This document shows, piece by piece, positions 1-11,700 of a stretch of 64,000 bases of DNA. Within the stretch, counting starts at the first letter, position 1, and every line of letters starts with the position of its first letter. The notes beneath the pieces were generated by a model. The model ran no database searches. It was not told the origin of the DNA and saw only the letters and a program-made list of their open reading frames with translations. Where the stretch lies: assembly GCA_018398805.1 (NCBI GenBank), contig JAGFBZ010001170.1, forward strand, positions 707,001 to 771,000, read 5' to 3'. The DNA is from Hirundichthys speculiger (Eukaryota > Chordata > Actinopteri > Beloniformes > Exocoetidae). The position numbers and the translations under genes are program-made.

Positions 1-240
1 ATTGAAATATCTCTTGTGACGTCCAAATTAGAAAGCAAACTGCCCCCTTGTGGTATGCAGAGCTGAGTGAAAAAAATCCTTCACACAGTAACAAAGGAGA
101 ATCGCCCCTCTCTTGACGTCTCTCTCCCAGCTCTCAGCTCAATGTCACCTTGTACTGCAGCGCCTCCTCCGGACCGACAGAGGGCGCTGTGCTGCAGGCG
201 GCGTGAGAGGCGCGGGGTAGGGCTTTTTGTTCCCAGAGCT

Positions 241-437
241 CCTCGGTGCGCTGTCCACTTCAGCACCACAAGCCGACCGGAGGCAGCGGGCCAGCTAACG
301 CAGCCGAGGATCCGAAGACACGGCTCAGCATCAGCACCAGAGCCCACCCCCAGCCCCGAAACCAGAAAATACTGACAAATACACACCGAAACCTAGAAGA
401 AACGCCGACTCCACCGAGGGATAAGACCGCAGGAAAG
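241..437 (+). other. srrm3: Putative 5' leader (non-coding) exon 1 of srrm3
   Basis: The 3' end is defined by a strong donor: AAAG at 434-437 followed by GTAAGAG at 438-444. The 5' boundary is approximate because the start site is not visible. From about 142 to 437 there is no ATG on the + strand, as expected of a leader exon whose initiator lies in the next exon. The sequence is GC-rich and then A/C-rich, typical of vertebrate 5' UTRs. The next coding exon on this strand with a matching acceptor is at 44,844, giving a first intron of about 44.4 kb. RNA evidence would be needed to prove the link. Confidence 0.5.
245..269. promoter_or_regulatory. RE1/REST-like half-site pair
   Basis: Positions 248-256 read GCGCTGTCC, the complement of the right half of the REST (NRSF) element. 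Two bases later, 259-269 read TTCAGCACCAC, a perfect left half on the opposite strand. A further GGCGCTGT half-site lies at 183-190. Canonical RE1 has both halves on one strand, so this is a flipped, non-canonical arrangement. REST represses many neuronal genes, and SRRM3/SRRM4 control REST splicing, so binding would make biological sense. Binding itself is inference. Confidence 0.4.
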
Positions 438-1130
438 GTAAGAGTTTCCGAAGAAGATCAAATGGGGTTAAGTTGTGCATAATAACGGTCGTCTCTGAAG
501 AAGAGCACGCGCCCCTTCCTGGTCCATAAATACTGACTGGACATATGAAGACGGTGTGTGCGCTCTGTTTGCGTCGCGTTTGTTAACGCCGTGGTTGGTG
601 TGATGGAGACAAAGGGGGGGCACTTTGGTGAAAACAAGGCAGTGTGTTTTGTCCGGGCAGCCTCTCCCCGATGTGCAGATGCTGATGTCTAACAACTCGC
701 TCGTTTTCCGTCGGTCGGTGCGCGGCGGCCAGCTGCCTTTTCAAATGCCTCCGTGCCTGAGCTGCGGGATATTTAATGTCTCCGCGGCCATATTTGTGAA
801 TTAAAGGGCGTATTGTTTTGTTAAGCCGTTTACACTCGCGTTCATTTGAAGATTTAACCAGCCTTTACATTATACATCTCGAAAGATGTTTACCTACTTA
901 CAGCGGGGTCCAATGTCTGTTTGCTGTTGTTTTTAACTGCAAGGAAGGAAATAATCTTAACTATTTTGCACTTAGAGATATGAATACTTTGGAAAAGTTA
1001 TCTGGCACTGTAGTGTTTTGTTAGTAAAGCAAAAAGGGTGAAGGCTTTATGTTTACATGACTCTTAAAATTAGACCATAAACAGTCACCTGACCTATAAA
1101 GTAATAACTTTAAGACTAGGAGTTTGGAAA
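438..1130. other. Start of intron 1, no gene seen
   Basis: CpG-rich to about 800, then AT-rich. Short open frames exist on both strands, but none resembles a known protein or has supporting splice signals. Confidence 0.5.
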
Positions 1131-1500
1131 TACAGTCATGGAAAAAAATATTACACCACCCTTGTTTTCTTCAGTTTCTTGTTCATTTTAATGCCTGGTA
1201 CAACTAAAGGTACATTTGTTTGGACAAACATAACGATAACCACAAAGATTGCTCATAAGAGTTTTATTTAAGAGCTGATATCTTTCCATTTTCCATGGTT
1301 TTCTTGATTATAACCTAAATCACTTAAGTTTTTACATCAATAGCTATGGCGTTGTACTGCCAAAAACACTGCTTTTATGCATTCAGTGTTTTCTTTTCTG
1401 TCTGTTTTAGTCACATGATGACGTTTAGTGGTACCAGGTATTAAAATGAACAAGAAAGTGAAGAAAAAATGGTGGTCTAATAATTTTTTCCATGACTGTA
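1131..1500. mobile_element. Tc1/mariner-type MITE, copy 1
   Basis: The element is bounded by inverted repeats of about 30 bp: the left end reads TACAGTCATGGAAAAAAATA and the right end TTTTTTCCATGACTGTA. The near-identical interior recurs at 32,681-33,054. Outer TA dinucleotides fit the TA target preference of the Tc1/mariner superfamily. There is no transposase inside, so it is non-autonomous. Compared with copy 2 it has a G-to-C change in the left repeat (TTACACC against TTAGACC) and a few indels. The short open frame at 1,428-1,640 is incidental. Confidence 0.85.
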
Positions 1501-2759
1501 TATTTGTTTTTATCATAGTACTCCAACAATTACTGCGATTACTTTACTCTGGTTGTGAACCACATGGGAAATTGGCAGTTGCCAGTAGTTTAGTCTTGCT
1601 TGTTAAATGTAATTTAACTGATTTGTTTGACACAAACTGAAGTTTTGGAAAAATGAGCTGACACTTTTCTGTGCGGGTGGTCAGTTTATAAATAGAAACT
1701 GAGGAAATAATCATTACTATCCTCCTTAATTACTTGACGATATGTAGTTGTGTGGCAAATTTCACAAATCCTCTTGCAGTCCTTGCCCATGTAGTGGATG
1801 ATTGTTCAACTTCATCCTTCCAATCAGAAGCCAGAGCCCAGTTTGTGGCGTTCAGCTCAGCTGAAGTGAAAAAATCAGCAGGAGCTGTGTGAGCGGCAGG
1901 ACAGTGACAGCACGGACCCGATACTCAGCTGCATGGGACTCTGTCACCACAGTCCTGGTCTTGGGTGAGCAAAAATATTGAGTGTATCTTTGAAAGCCGT
2001 CTTCCATTTTGTCACAGCACTGCCTTTGGCGAGATAGGCCCAGGTGAGGTAAGAGGCTGATAGAGGGGATTAGCTTGCATTAGGATGTGGCTGCTCGTGG
2101 AGGTGTGAAAGAAATGCCAGTCACTGGCACTATATCTTCCTCTGCTGCCTGTCTCTCAGCCGCTCCTTGTTCTCAGAGCTCCTTCCTCCTGCCCGATTCA
2201 CATTCATATAGTTCATAGATGAGCAGTGATAGCCCCCCTCCCCACTTCATACCACCACTCTGCAGCATTTCAATGATTCTCCTCGTCACATGCAGCCACC
2301 GCCGGTGCACACTTCCCCTCCACTCCTCTCATCCTGCTGGCAGAACCACACACAAATTGCTTCTCCTCCCATCCTAATTCCTCAATCTTCAGCTCTCCTG
2401 AAGGGCGAAGCCCCGAGAGTGGGGATGAGCCAAGAGGGGAGCAGCAGAGGAAGGGTGTGAAGGTGGATGCCAAGTGTAAGCCCACGATTGCCACTGCCAC
2501 ACATTATCCCACAGTGTCGTCTGATAATGTGCAAAGCAGATACATCTCTGTTTATTCAAGGAAAGCACTGCCAGATAGAGCTGCACTCTCAAGAATCAGC
2601 TAAATCTGCTGGAAACATGACTTTTTGGTTTTTCAATGAAACAGTAGTTCAGGATGCCACTTGTGTCTGGTCAGTTTGGTTTCCAGTTTAAAATCCGAAT
2701 CCACTTATTTGTTGAAAAATTATACCATATATAACAGTGAAATTACAGTAAAATAAATG
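1501..2759. other. Intronic sequence, no gene or repeat recognised
   Basis: Mixed-composition sequence. The 60-76-residue open frames on both strands around 2,270-2,690 overlap each other and resemble nothing known. Confidence 0.4.
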
Positions 2760-2870
2760 TCCCACCACCCTTTCCATCCATCCATCCATCCATCCATCCA
2801 TCTTTGGGTGGAAGACAGAGGTACCCCCTGGACAGGTGGCCTGTCCATCACAGGGATGAACGTCACTCTT
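2760..2870 (+). repeat. LINE L2/Maui-type 3' tail fragment with (TCCA)n
   Basis: A (TCCA)n run at about 2,774-2,803 is followed by sequence containing GGTGGAAGACAGAGGTAC and CCTGGACAGGTGGCCTGTCC. This is the familiar 3'-end signature of fish L2/Maui-like LINEs (the 'dollar... computed... divided by area' rule of thumb does not apply; the call is by motif). Only about 100 bp is preserved. Confidence 0.6.
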
Positions 2871-5166
2871 TCTGTGTTTAAACATTTTTAATCCCACATG
2901 CAAGCACTACACACTCTCTTGCTTTTACTGTGTCACCCTATAAGGAGTTTGTTTTTGGCGTTTCATCCCATTTCACTCAGTGTTGTTGCAGAGCACATGT
3001 ATCACAGTGTGTAGTTTGATTTCGTTTCGCATATCTCAAATACAACTCTCTGCGGGAGTGCTATTTTTGTGCTCTCTGCCTCTCTTTGAGGAAGTTCACA
3101 CTGCAGCTATGGGAGCAGACTTGTGTAACTACGGAGTATGACTCATTCCATAACCAAATGAGACCATGAATCTCCAAGCGCAGTGAAGACGCAAAGATGA
3201 GTAACCATGGTAGAGCCTTGTCCTATAACTGGTATTTACTTAACACACAGTGGCATCTGACTCATTATTAGAGCCAGTCCCCACCGCCAGATCTGCAAAA
3301 GGAATCTGAATCTAACAGTTCCCTCACTACTACAGCTATCTTTCTATCATCTGTTGATTAAAGTAGTTTGCACTTAGGTAACACAGCAGTCAGGGCAAAA
3401 GACATCCTGCACCCTCCACAGTGCATGTGTGTGTGTGGTGTGGGGTGTGTTTGAGAGACTGAGGGAAGAGGAGAAGGTGGACTAGGGATGGACAAGTGAG
3501 CAACTAGTGAACTTATTGCCTCTGCAACATATGTGTAACAATCGTAGGAAGGGAAATCTTAAAATGTAGAAAGGTTACAGATTATTAGTTGCCTTCTAAA
3601 AATGTAACAAGTGTGTATCTTCCTTAATTACTCAAAGCAGCTGGTAATCAGGAAGCAACAAGGGAGCATGGTTAACTAAACTAATAGGATGACTATGGAC
3701 AATCAAGAAGGAGAAGTGAGACAAAATGACGCTACAAGAAAAGAACTCAAACTCAAGGAATAACATTTTTGAAATAAAACAGGAGGTAAAACAGAAGAAC
3801 AGAAACAAACGGATTAGGAAAAAAGATTGAAACACAGCCAAACAGGAGAACCAAGAAAAAAAAGAAAAAACAACGCACTTGCCCACACCTGTCACAGGTC
3901 AATCCTCTTACATCCCTTTGAGATTGCGCCTGACATTTAGAGGTTGTTAAGTATTTCTTTCATTGGTTTGAATTAGAAATCTGTACGTTTGTAAAGCAAC
4001 TTTACATTTTAGGTCAGCTTCCTGACTGTGAGAAGCATTTAAACAACTTGCAAGATCAAGGCAACGCCTGCTTCATCTCCTGATCAAAGGGAGCTCAGCC
4101 CCAGATTCATCCTCATCAAGAAGCAGAAAAACATTAGATAAAATTTAGATCAGGCTATAAACGGAATAATTAAACCCAGTTCTTTTTTCTGTGAAGATGG
4201 AGAAGTTTCGCTCTATCCTCTGCCCGCTGATAATTGTTAAATAAAAGAATGTTTCATTCATTAATTTCCTCTGATGCATTATTGCATAATTAAATATTGT
4301 TATACGCTACAATCATTGCATTCTTTTGCAGCAGGCAGATTTGATTTGCATATGATTTACGGGTCGTGTGCATGGGAATGTGTGCTTTTGTGTGAAACAG
4401 CAGACACTGTGAAACAGCATTACTGAAGTCAATACAGTCAAGAAAAAAGGCTGCACTCATTTTGAGTCGGGTCTTTTTTGAAGGTTTCACACGGTTACTG
4501 CTCAAAGGGCACAGTTTGACTGCTTGTTAGCAATCTTTGGGCTCTCTATGTGTATAAAAAGTGTGTGTATGTGTGAGTGTTTGTGTGAGTATTTGTGATA
4601 CAGTCCCCGAGGACTCCTTTATTCCAGTGACTACAGAGCTGCTTTGAAGTTTCTTCTTAGTGGAGAGGTGAAGAGGAGGGAGAGAAAGGAGAAAAGGGAT
4701 GCAGGAGGTGAGGCAAAGATAACAAAGATGGTGTTTTGGAATGAATAAAGTTCTTAATTTTCCATTTCTGCCCTTGCTCTTCATCACTGGGGCGTTTTCT
4801 CTCATAAGTCATCTATGATGTCATGGTCGTTATGTTGCTGTTTGTGTGGCTAAACTGTTGGCGTGTCGGGGGGGGGGCAGACAGCAGGAGAGCGCCATGC
4901 TTCAAATTTTCAATATATCAGGGTGGTCACGTACATAGCTGTTCTCGGTCAGCTGATGAATAATGGAGGGGACTGGTGTCCGTTTCCATCAGGTGATTGC
5001 AGTGTACTTTTCAGGATGGGTTAGGCTGTGTGTGCGCGCGTGTGTAGTGGGGGGGGGGTAGAGCGAGAAGAATGGAGGGAGGTGCGCTGAGAGCAGCTGC
5101 TGCGCTCAAAACACTCTCCACACAAAACCATCTGCTGTGCTGACTTCAAAGAATTAACACCCCCCC

Positions 5167-5197
<31 letters not shown>

Positions 5198-8100
5198 CTC
5201 CATTGTCTTTTTTGTAAACACAAACCACATACAAAAGAACACATTCTGTCTGTCTGTCAATCCATCTGCACATGCATCCATCCCAGTGATCTATTCTGTA
5301 ATTATCTGAGTCTTTATTATTTTACATTTGCAACAATTGAAATTCTTGTTTGAGTCAGTGTGTGAACTCTGATTCAGTGTGAGAGTGGAAGAAGCTGCAG
5401 GAAGCACCACCATATTTCTGATGTCTCTTGGGACTCAGGTTGAATAACATTTCCAGAGAGTAGATGACCGGGACAGCAAGCTGCACGCTTATGTTAGGTT
5501 TTACACGATAGCTTTAGTCCACTTCCATTGATGGAAGTTCCTTGTAACTAACAGGAAGTTCTTGAAGTGAAGATTTGGTTTTTCTATTAAATATTTGCTG
5601 GCTATTGGAGAGAGCCAGGGTGCAACATGACAGAACTTTAATAGGGCATGTTAATGTGGTGAATGAGGCCAGGAGCACAATACATTATAACCACCTACTG
5701 TATAAAAGCTAATCAAAACCACTATTAGTGTATGCTACACAGAGAGTATTTTAACTGATTTAGCTGGCCGCCAAACAACACTTCAATGTGGAGCTGAAAC
5801 CCTTTATTTGCATCAAAACAGAATTCCATTGAATTTATTCTCATACAACACACAGGTTGCTGGTCTGCAACCAGACAACAGTATGAGGAATGAAGACATT
5901 TTTACTCAATAAAAAAAACCAAAGGTGCTGATGAAGCAGGAAATCCACAGCAGTTCAAATAACATCCAGCATAATCCAGATAAGAAGCGGAAACAATGAC
6001 AGACTAGACTAAAGCAAACAAACTGGTCGGGGAGATGAGCATCTGGCGCTGAACAAAGGAAACCTGCGGGTATAAATACTGAGGGAGGTAATGAATAATG
6101 TGATGCAGGTGAGATGCAGGCAGAAAGGAAAACAAACAATGCACAAAGGAATATGTTTCACAAAATAAAACCAGAAGTAAAGTAAAGCAAACTGCAGAAA
6201 GAGAACAATAATGAAATATAAATGAGGCAGACTAAAGCACATAACAAGGAACTGGAGCCATTACGTGGTGGATTTACATTAGCACGGCTCCATGCTAGTC
6301 TTACGGGGCATCGACCATTGGTGCTTGTTTGCATTACCAGGAATGGCCCAGCGTAGGGATTTTTTTAAAAACAACCCCTGCAGGGCCAGAACAAGTCTAT
6401 GGCATCAACACAACACCATATATAATGAGAATCAAAATCCAAAATCTGATAACCCAAAACCCTGAATCAGAGAGATAAAAACTCAGAATCAGTAACCAAG
6501 AAATCAAACTTTTAAACAAGAGCGCAATCAGTTCTAAAACCATTTTTGCTTTCAAATAGTCTTTCTCAGTTGTTTTTTTTTTTGTCTAAAAAGATTCTCA
6601 CTTGAGAACGTACAGCAGCTTGGGAGGCGGGACTAAGGCGAGCTCTTGCTGCTCATTGGCACAACTTAACAACTTACCTGCACTTGTTGGTTCTCCATGA
6701 TTATAACATGCGAGTTTGGACCTCTGACGCCGATGTGTCATTCAGTAGCCAATATATATCATCATTCAATATCTTACATTTGTGTCACATATGTAGAGCT
6801 AACGGAAACATTTTGATTAAAGCCAAGAGGAGAGATCAACACTCACAATTTTTGCCAAAGAAATATCCTCTAACTGACCTCAAATGTGTGAAAACCAGAT
6901 AAACGAATGGCCAAATTATGTTTTAATTAGGGAGCCTGCTTTCTCACTTAAATTAGGACACAAACCCAAACTGCCACAAGTGATTTATTTATGTGTTCTC
7001 TAGACACACATACAGTGAACATGTAATTAATGATGATGCTTTATTGCATGATGTATTCCTGAGAGTCCTCACTAAATCCAACTGCTACGAGATAGGCATT
7101 GTAGATGAATCAAAATGAGTGGGAGAAATGATCCTCTCAGCAACCCCTTCTACTGCTGTCATAATCCTGAGTGGGTGATGTGGTGAAGAGGATCGGGCAA
7201 AGATAAGATGATGACTCAGGGAGCAACGATCACTTGAGGAAATGAGACAGAGCCTCAATAATGTCTTGTTTGTTGAATTACAGACCTCTCCCTTTCACCC
7301 ATTAAAACAGTATTTACAAGTGTAGGCCAGTATAACCGAATCACTTGCCTCAGTTTGCAGTTTATATAAATTATTTGATAACTGTTAAATTTTTAGTAGC
7401 CTTTATTCAGATAGTGTACGAGCCATTGAATAATCGTGAATTTTAATTGGATTGTATTTAATTCTCTTTGTAATGAGTGACAGATAGCAGCAGATGACTA
7501 AATGTCATCAGCGCTGAGTTGGACTGTGTGACTGAATTTCATTTAGTTACCCCAGAGACACGGGAAAAAGGCCAACGGACGCAGAGGAATAGAAACAGGA
7601 AAAGGTGATGCTGCAAGCAGAAACTCTGCTGAGAAGATGAACGCAGGCTCTGACCTTCTCCATCTTTGCGGAGCATTCTGGGAATTTATATCAGCCGGGA
7701 CTACTGCAGACACCAAGCAGTTTTCAGTTATTTAGAGCAGAGCAGACCTGGATCAACTGCTTGTTCCCTTCCTCCTCAGCTCACAGCTGGTGTGCATTTG
7801 TGGGTCCATGTAGCAGTTTGACTTCTGTGTAAAACATAGGTGTATAGTTTTAAGCTGGATCGTTTTGTGTGTCTGCATGTGTGTGTGTTGTGGTCAGAAC
7901 TGTGCGTGTATTCAAAGCAGCTCATTGATTTTTTCCTCCCCGTCATGAAGTTCTCATGGGTGGAGGGGTAAATTTGTCACCTGTCATTTCATTTCTATGA
8001 TTATGTTAAAATGTATCTCTACATGTGTGGTGTGTTTGTGTAAAACAATGATCTTCTGTTGTCAGACATATGAGCAAATGGCTCTTAAAAACGATAAACA

Positions 8101-8450
8101 ATCCATTTAACAGAAGGACCTGAGTACTAAGTGAATTTTAATTTATCTATTGATTGCTCTATAGCCCAAATTAATGGCCACTTAACACCACAGGAATGCT
8201 AATCATTTGAACAAAGGCTGGTTTGGGAATAACAAGGATGTTTAGATACAATGAAATACATTGGCACATATGTGAAAGTCACCATAGCAACCAAATGAGA
8301 ATCTCTTATGAGTTTTGTTTTAAATTAAAAAGTGTAAATTTCCTAACACCAGTCTACTCCATAAGCATACTGAAAAGCTGGAGTCACAGTTCTGGAAATG
8401 TTGGTTTCCTTTTGTTGTTCTAGTGGCCTTTATTTAAAAGTAGTTATTTG
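2871..8450. other. Long intronic stretch with microsatellites only
   Basis: I see simple repeats but no gene: G runs near 4,869-4,876 and 5,049-5,057, a C run followed by (CA)n at 5,161-5,190, and GT-rich patches near 3,425 and 4,561. Open frames at 3,632-3,895, 5,906-6,242 and 6,684-6,902 are low-complexity or lack family resemblance. Conserved regulatory elements may be present but cannot be judged from one sequence. Confidence 0.4.
5161..5192. repeat. (CA)n microsatellite with preceding C run
   Basis: A seven-C run leads into about twelve CA repeats. Such arrays are common and length-variable in fish genomes. Confidence 0.9.
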
Positions 8451-8454
8451 ACAG

Positions 8455-8735
8455 GAAATGGGGCGGGGAGGGGGGGAAGACGTGCAGAAAAGGGTCACAG
8501 GCAGGAGTGGAACCTGCATGAAGACTGTAGCCTTCGATTATCGGGCTCCAGATGATCAAGTCTGGAGGACATGAAACCATGTCCCAAAAAATATAAAGTA
8601 AAACATGCAAACACTCTTGTCAAAACTGAAACAGAGTTAGTATGTGATCTTGGGCCCCATGGTGGCTGGGTGGTTAGTGCTGTTGCCTCACAGGTATAGC
8701 CAGGGCCTTTCTGTGTGGCGTTTGCATTAATAATA
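8455..8735. repeat. tRNA-derived SINE fragments
   Basis: Positions about 8,650-8,730 contain CATGGTGGCTGGGTGGTTAG and TGTTGCCTCACAGG, then GGGCCTTTCTGTGTGG. This is the familiar tRNA-like head of fish SINEs, with an A-box-like TGGCTGGGTGG-type stretch. Just upstream (8,455-8,540), a G-rich stretch followed by ACGTGCAGAAAAGGGTCACA and GGAGTGGAACCTGC resembles another common tRNA-related fish repeat in reverse orientation. Both are truncated. Confidence 0.55.
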
Positions 8736-8739
8736 ATAA

Positions 8740-11700
8740 TGAACCATCTACTTGCATAGATTCTATTGTAAACTACATTTGCAAAAAAAAAAAATTGAAT
8801 AGATAAGTTGGCTGACTCCACATGTGTTGTATCACCATAATATATCACTGCATGACTGCAGGATCATATCTAGCTCTGCTTTCTGTGGTATTGTGTAAAA
8901 CTTAGTGTTTGTTTACTTTGTATTTTAAACGTGAGGCTGCAGGTTGTATCCATGCATGTCTTCATTTTAGCTTCTGCGTGTCCTGGTGAAAGTAAGTGCT
9001 ACATTAGATAACGCTTGTGGTTTGGAAAAAACACTCATCACCCTCTGCTGCTTAAAAGCAGAAGCTTCATTCCACCCTGCCCCCACGGATCAACTAAAAA
9101 AATATTGAAATTCTGGAATTAAAAATGTATTTTGAAAAATTTAAAGTAAAAAGATGAAAGCATTAAAAGTAAATAGAGTTTTCCTCAGACACTTTACAGT
9201 ACACCAGCAGGTAAAAAGAAAAAAAAGCATTCTTTAGTTGATCAACTGATGCTTCTGACCCCCCCCCCCCAAAAAAAAAAAAACCACACACACACACAAA
9301 AAAACCCACAATCATCTGTAAATGTGTATTTTGTACAGTTAGATAGATTTAATAATTTTACTAGAAGGACAAACTTGTTACTTTGCAGATAACATTTTCC
9401 CGTTACGCTACTAAAGCAGGCTACTCAAGTGAGACTGGCCTTTACACAAAATTCATTTGCTGTCACAAATTTGTAGCTTGTAAAAAGTAATTTTTAGGAC
9501 GTTTTACGAGTCTTTGAACTCTCTTGTGAATGTACAGGTACAATAAGAGAGAAAACTATAAAGAATAAAATAAACCAGTGTGTCTTTATTGTACAGCAGA
9601 GTCTTAACACTTGCCTAATTGGATCACTTTCTGAAAAGTGGCTGTGTGTTCGGTCACACAAAAAGGCATTCTGCTGTGTGTGAACATTCAGATTGCATTC
9701 TCATTGATTTTGCTACCAGCATTCTGACAAAAATTGGTTTCACCTTCAAGTTAATGGGGCAAAATAAGTCACTCACATACAGCAGATGAGCACAAAGAAG
9801 AAGAGAATTCCATGTGTCCATTCACCTCAAAACAGCAAGGCCTTCTTGTTCCTCATGATACCTTCTTCTGAGACAGAGTTGACATGTACTGGCCATGGAT
9901 TGCAGATGATGAATTATTTAGGAGTGTCTGCCTCACCAAGCTGGAGAATGTGAATCCAAACCTGGTCTGATATGTATGGGGGGAGATCTGTAATGTAGCA
10001 GCTTCCACCAAGCCCTTTATCTGCTGCTCGACAGACCCTCTGAGTCCAAAACTTGTTTCTGAGCCATGCGGTCAGAACGGATCTGTTTGAGGTACCACGT
10101 GCTGTTTTAATTCTCAGCAAGGTTATCCTACCAAAGCATGTGTGAGTGCTGGTACATTAGGCAGTGCTTTCTGCGGCCACCAAAGGACATCCTTTGTACA
10201 TCTCCATATGTCCCCACCTTTTATGTCCTCAAACCTCAGTCGCCACATTGATCGAGCAACCACAAGTGATAATGAGACCACAAGAAGTCAGCTCACAGTA
10301 TGAGGATGCCATCAGCTTAATCGGGAGGCTGGTTCATCAGGAGGCCTGAACAGAAAATGAGCGCTGCTATCTGCAAGATCCTTCCCTGTTTACCTAGTTC
10401 CAAATAGTCATTTACTGTCTTTATATTGTAGAGAACCTTGAGTACAGCTCAGTGGACATTAGTGGTGGGGATCAACACATTCCCCACAATACCAATAACA
10501 TCCAGCAATTCTCGAACAAATGATATTTTGCAAGGACAATCGTATAATGTGACATCCCAATAGTGGTCTAACCTTGAACACAAAATGACCCGTGAAGATT
10601 AAAAGTTTGAGTTTTTTCTTTCTTAATTTAGTGACTTTGACATGTCAATGTCCATGTGTCATCAGACTGTAAATTAACATTACAGAACTATAGGGCAGCT
10701 ATGAGTATTCAAATTAATGAAATGGCATTTAAATTATATTTCTGCAAAGCTTTGTTACTTCTGTGTTTAAGATATGCAAAAAAAAAAATCCTACAAGTTT
10801 CTTTCTTTAAATCTTTGTCAGTTCCAACAAAGAGACAGTTCCTCTTCAAATGTCTGACATGTTTTCATTTTTAAAAACTGCTGGAGGCTTTTAAGGCTGA
10901 ATTATTCAGTATTTCACAATCGAAGCAACGACTGTAGAAACGTCAGACAAAAAAAAAAGCTCCAGGAATGAAAACAGATTTATTTTACAAAATGGCTTCT
11001 TCAGTTCTTTTTCTATGAATCATCACACAGCCCCTCATTTACATTTCGTATCTGTCTAAGTGACAGATACTTCAGGTGAAACAGTATTCCCGCAGCTACT
11101 GAGTCAAACTGGTAATTTCTCCAATAGATTTTTATACTGACTTTAGATTTGCCTGACAGCATACTATTTCAAAATTATTTTTGCATCTGTGTTGCATTTG
11201 AGATCTGGATTTTGATACAATAACAATTGAACATATGTGTTGGCTTCATTCAAACCTCTTCCTCAGTGTTTGCTGTATGAGCATGGGCCATGCTTCTGCC
11301 ACAACAACAGAAAATAACTTGATCCACGTCGTGTCAAACCACACCAGAGGTTGTGTTCAGCAGTGGCAGGTGCTGTCAAAGTGGGATCTTAGAGAGTGGG
11401 TCATTATCCTGTGGTTGCTTTTTGTTTTCCACAGTGTGTATTTGCATGAATGTGGGAGGTGATTGTGTTGTTACAGCTCAGTGCTTGCAGAGCAGTTTTA
11501 TCAGCTTTAAAATGAGCGAGAAAAAAAAAAGTTTTTGCTTTATATTCACAAACTGAAAGGATCTGTGCTGAAGCCATTATAACTCTTTGAAATGAAAAAA
11601 GGAGACAAACAAATTTTGTTTCTCAATAATTTTTATTGCTTTGTCCAAAGTTGAGCCATATTAGTATAGAATAGCCCAAAGCAATTCTATGGTATATTGT

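Larger units (their letters stand above)
120..800 (+). promoter_or_regulatory. srrm3: CpG-rich promoter region, probable srrm3 promoter
   Basis: This stretch is markedly richer in G+C and CpG than the AT-rich sequence that follows, as in vertebrate CpG-island promoters. It surrounds the leader exon that ends at 437. It contains E-box-like CAGCTG (730-735) and several REST/RE1-like half-sites near 182-269. I see no convincing TATA box at a fixed distance, so the start site cannot be placed. Assignment to srrm3 rests on strand, on the donor at 438 and on the next + strand coding exon being srrm3-like. A separate upstream gene sharing this island cannot be excluded. Confidence 0.55.
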
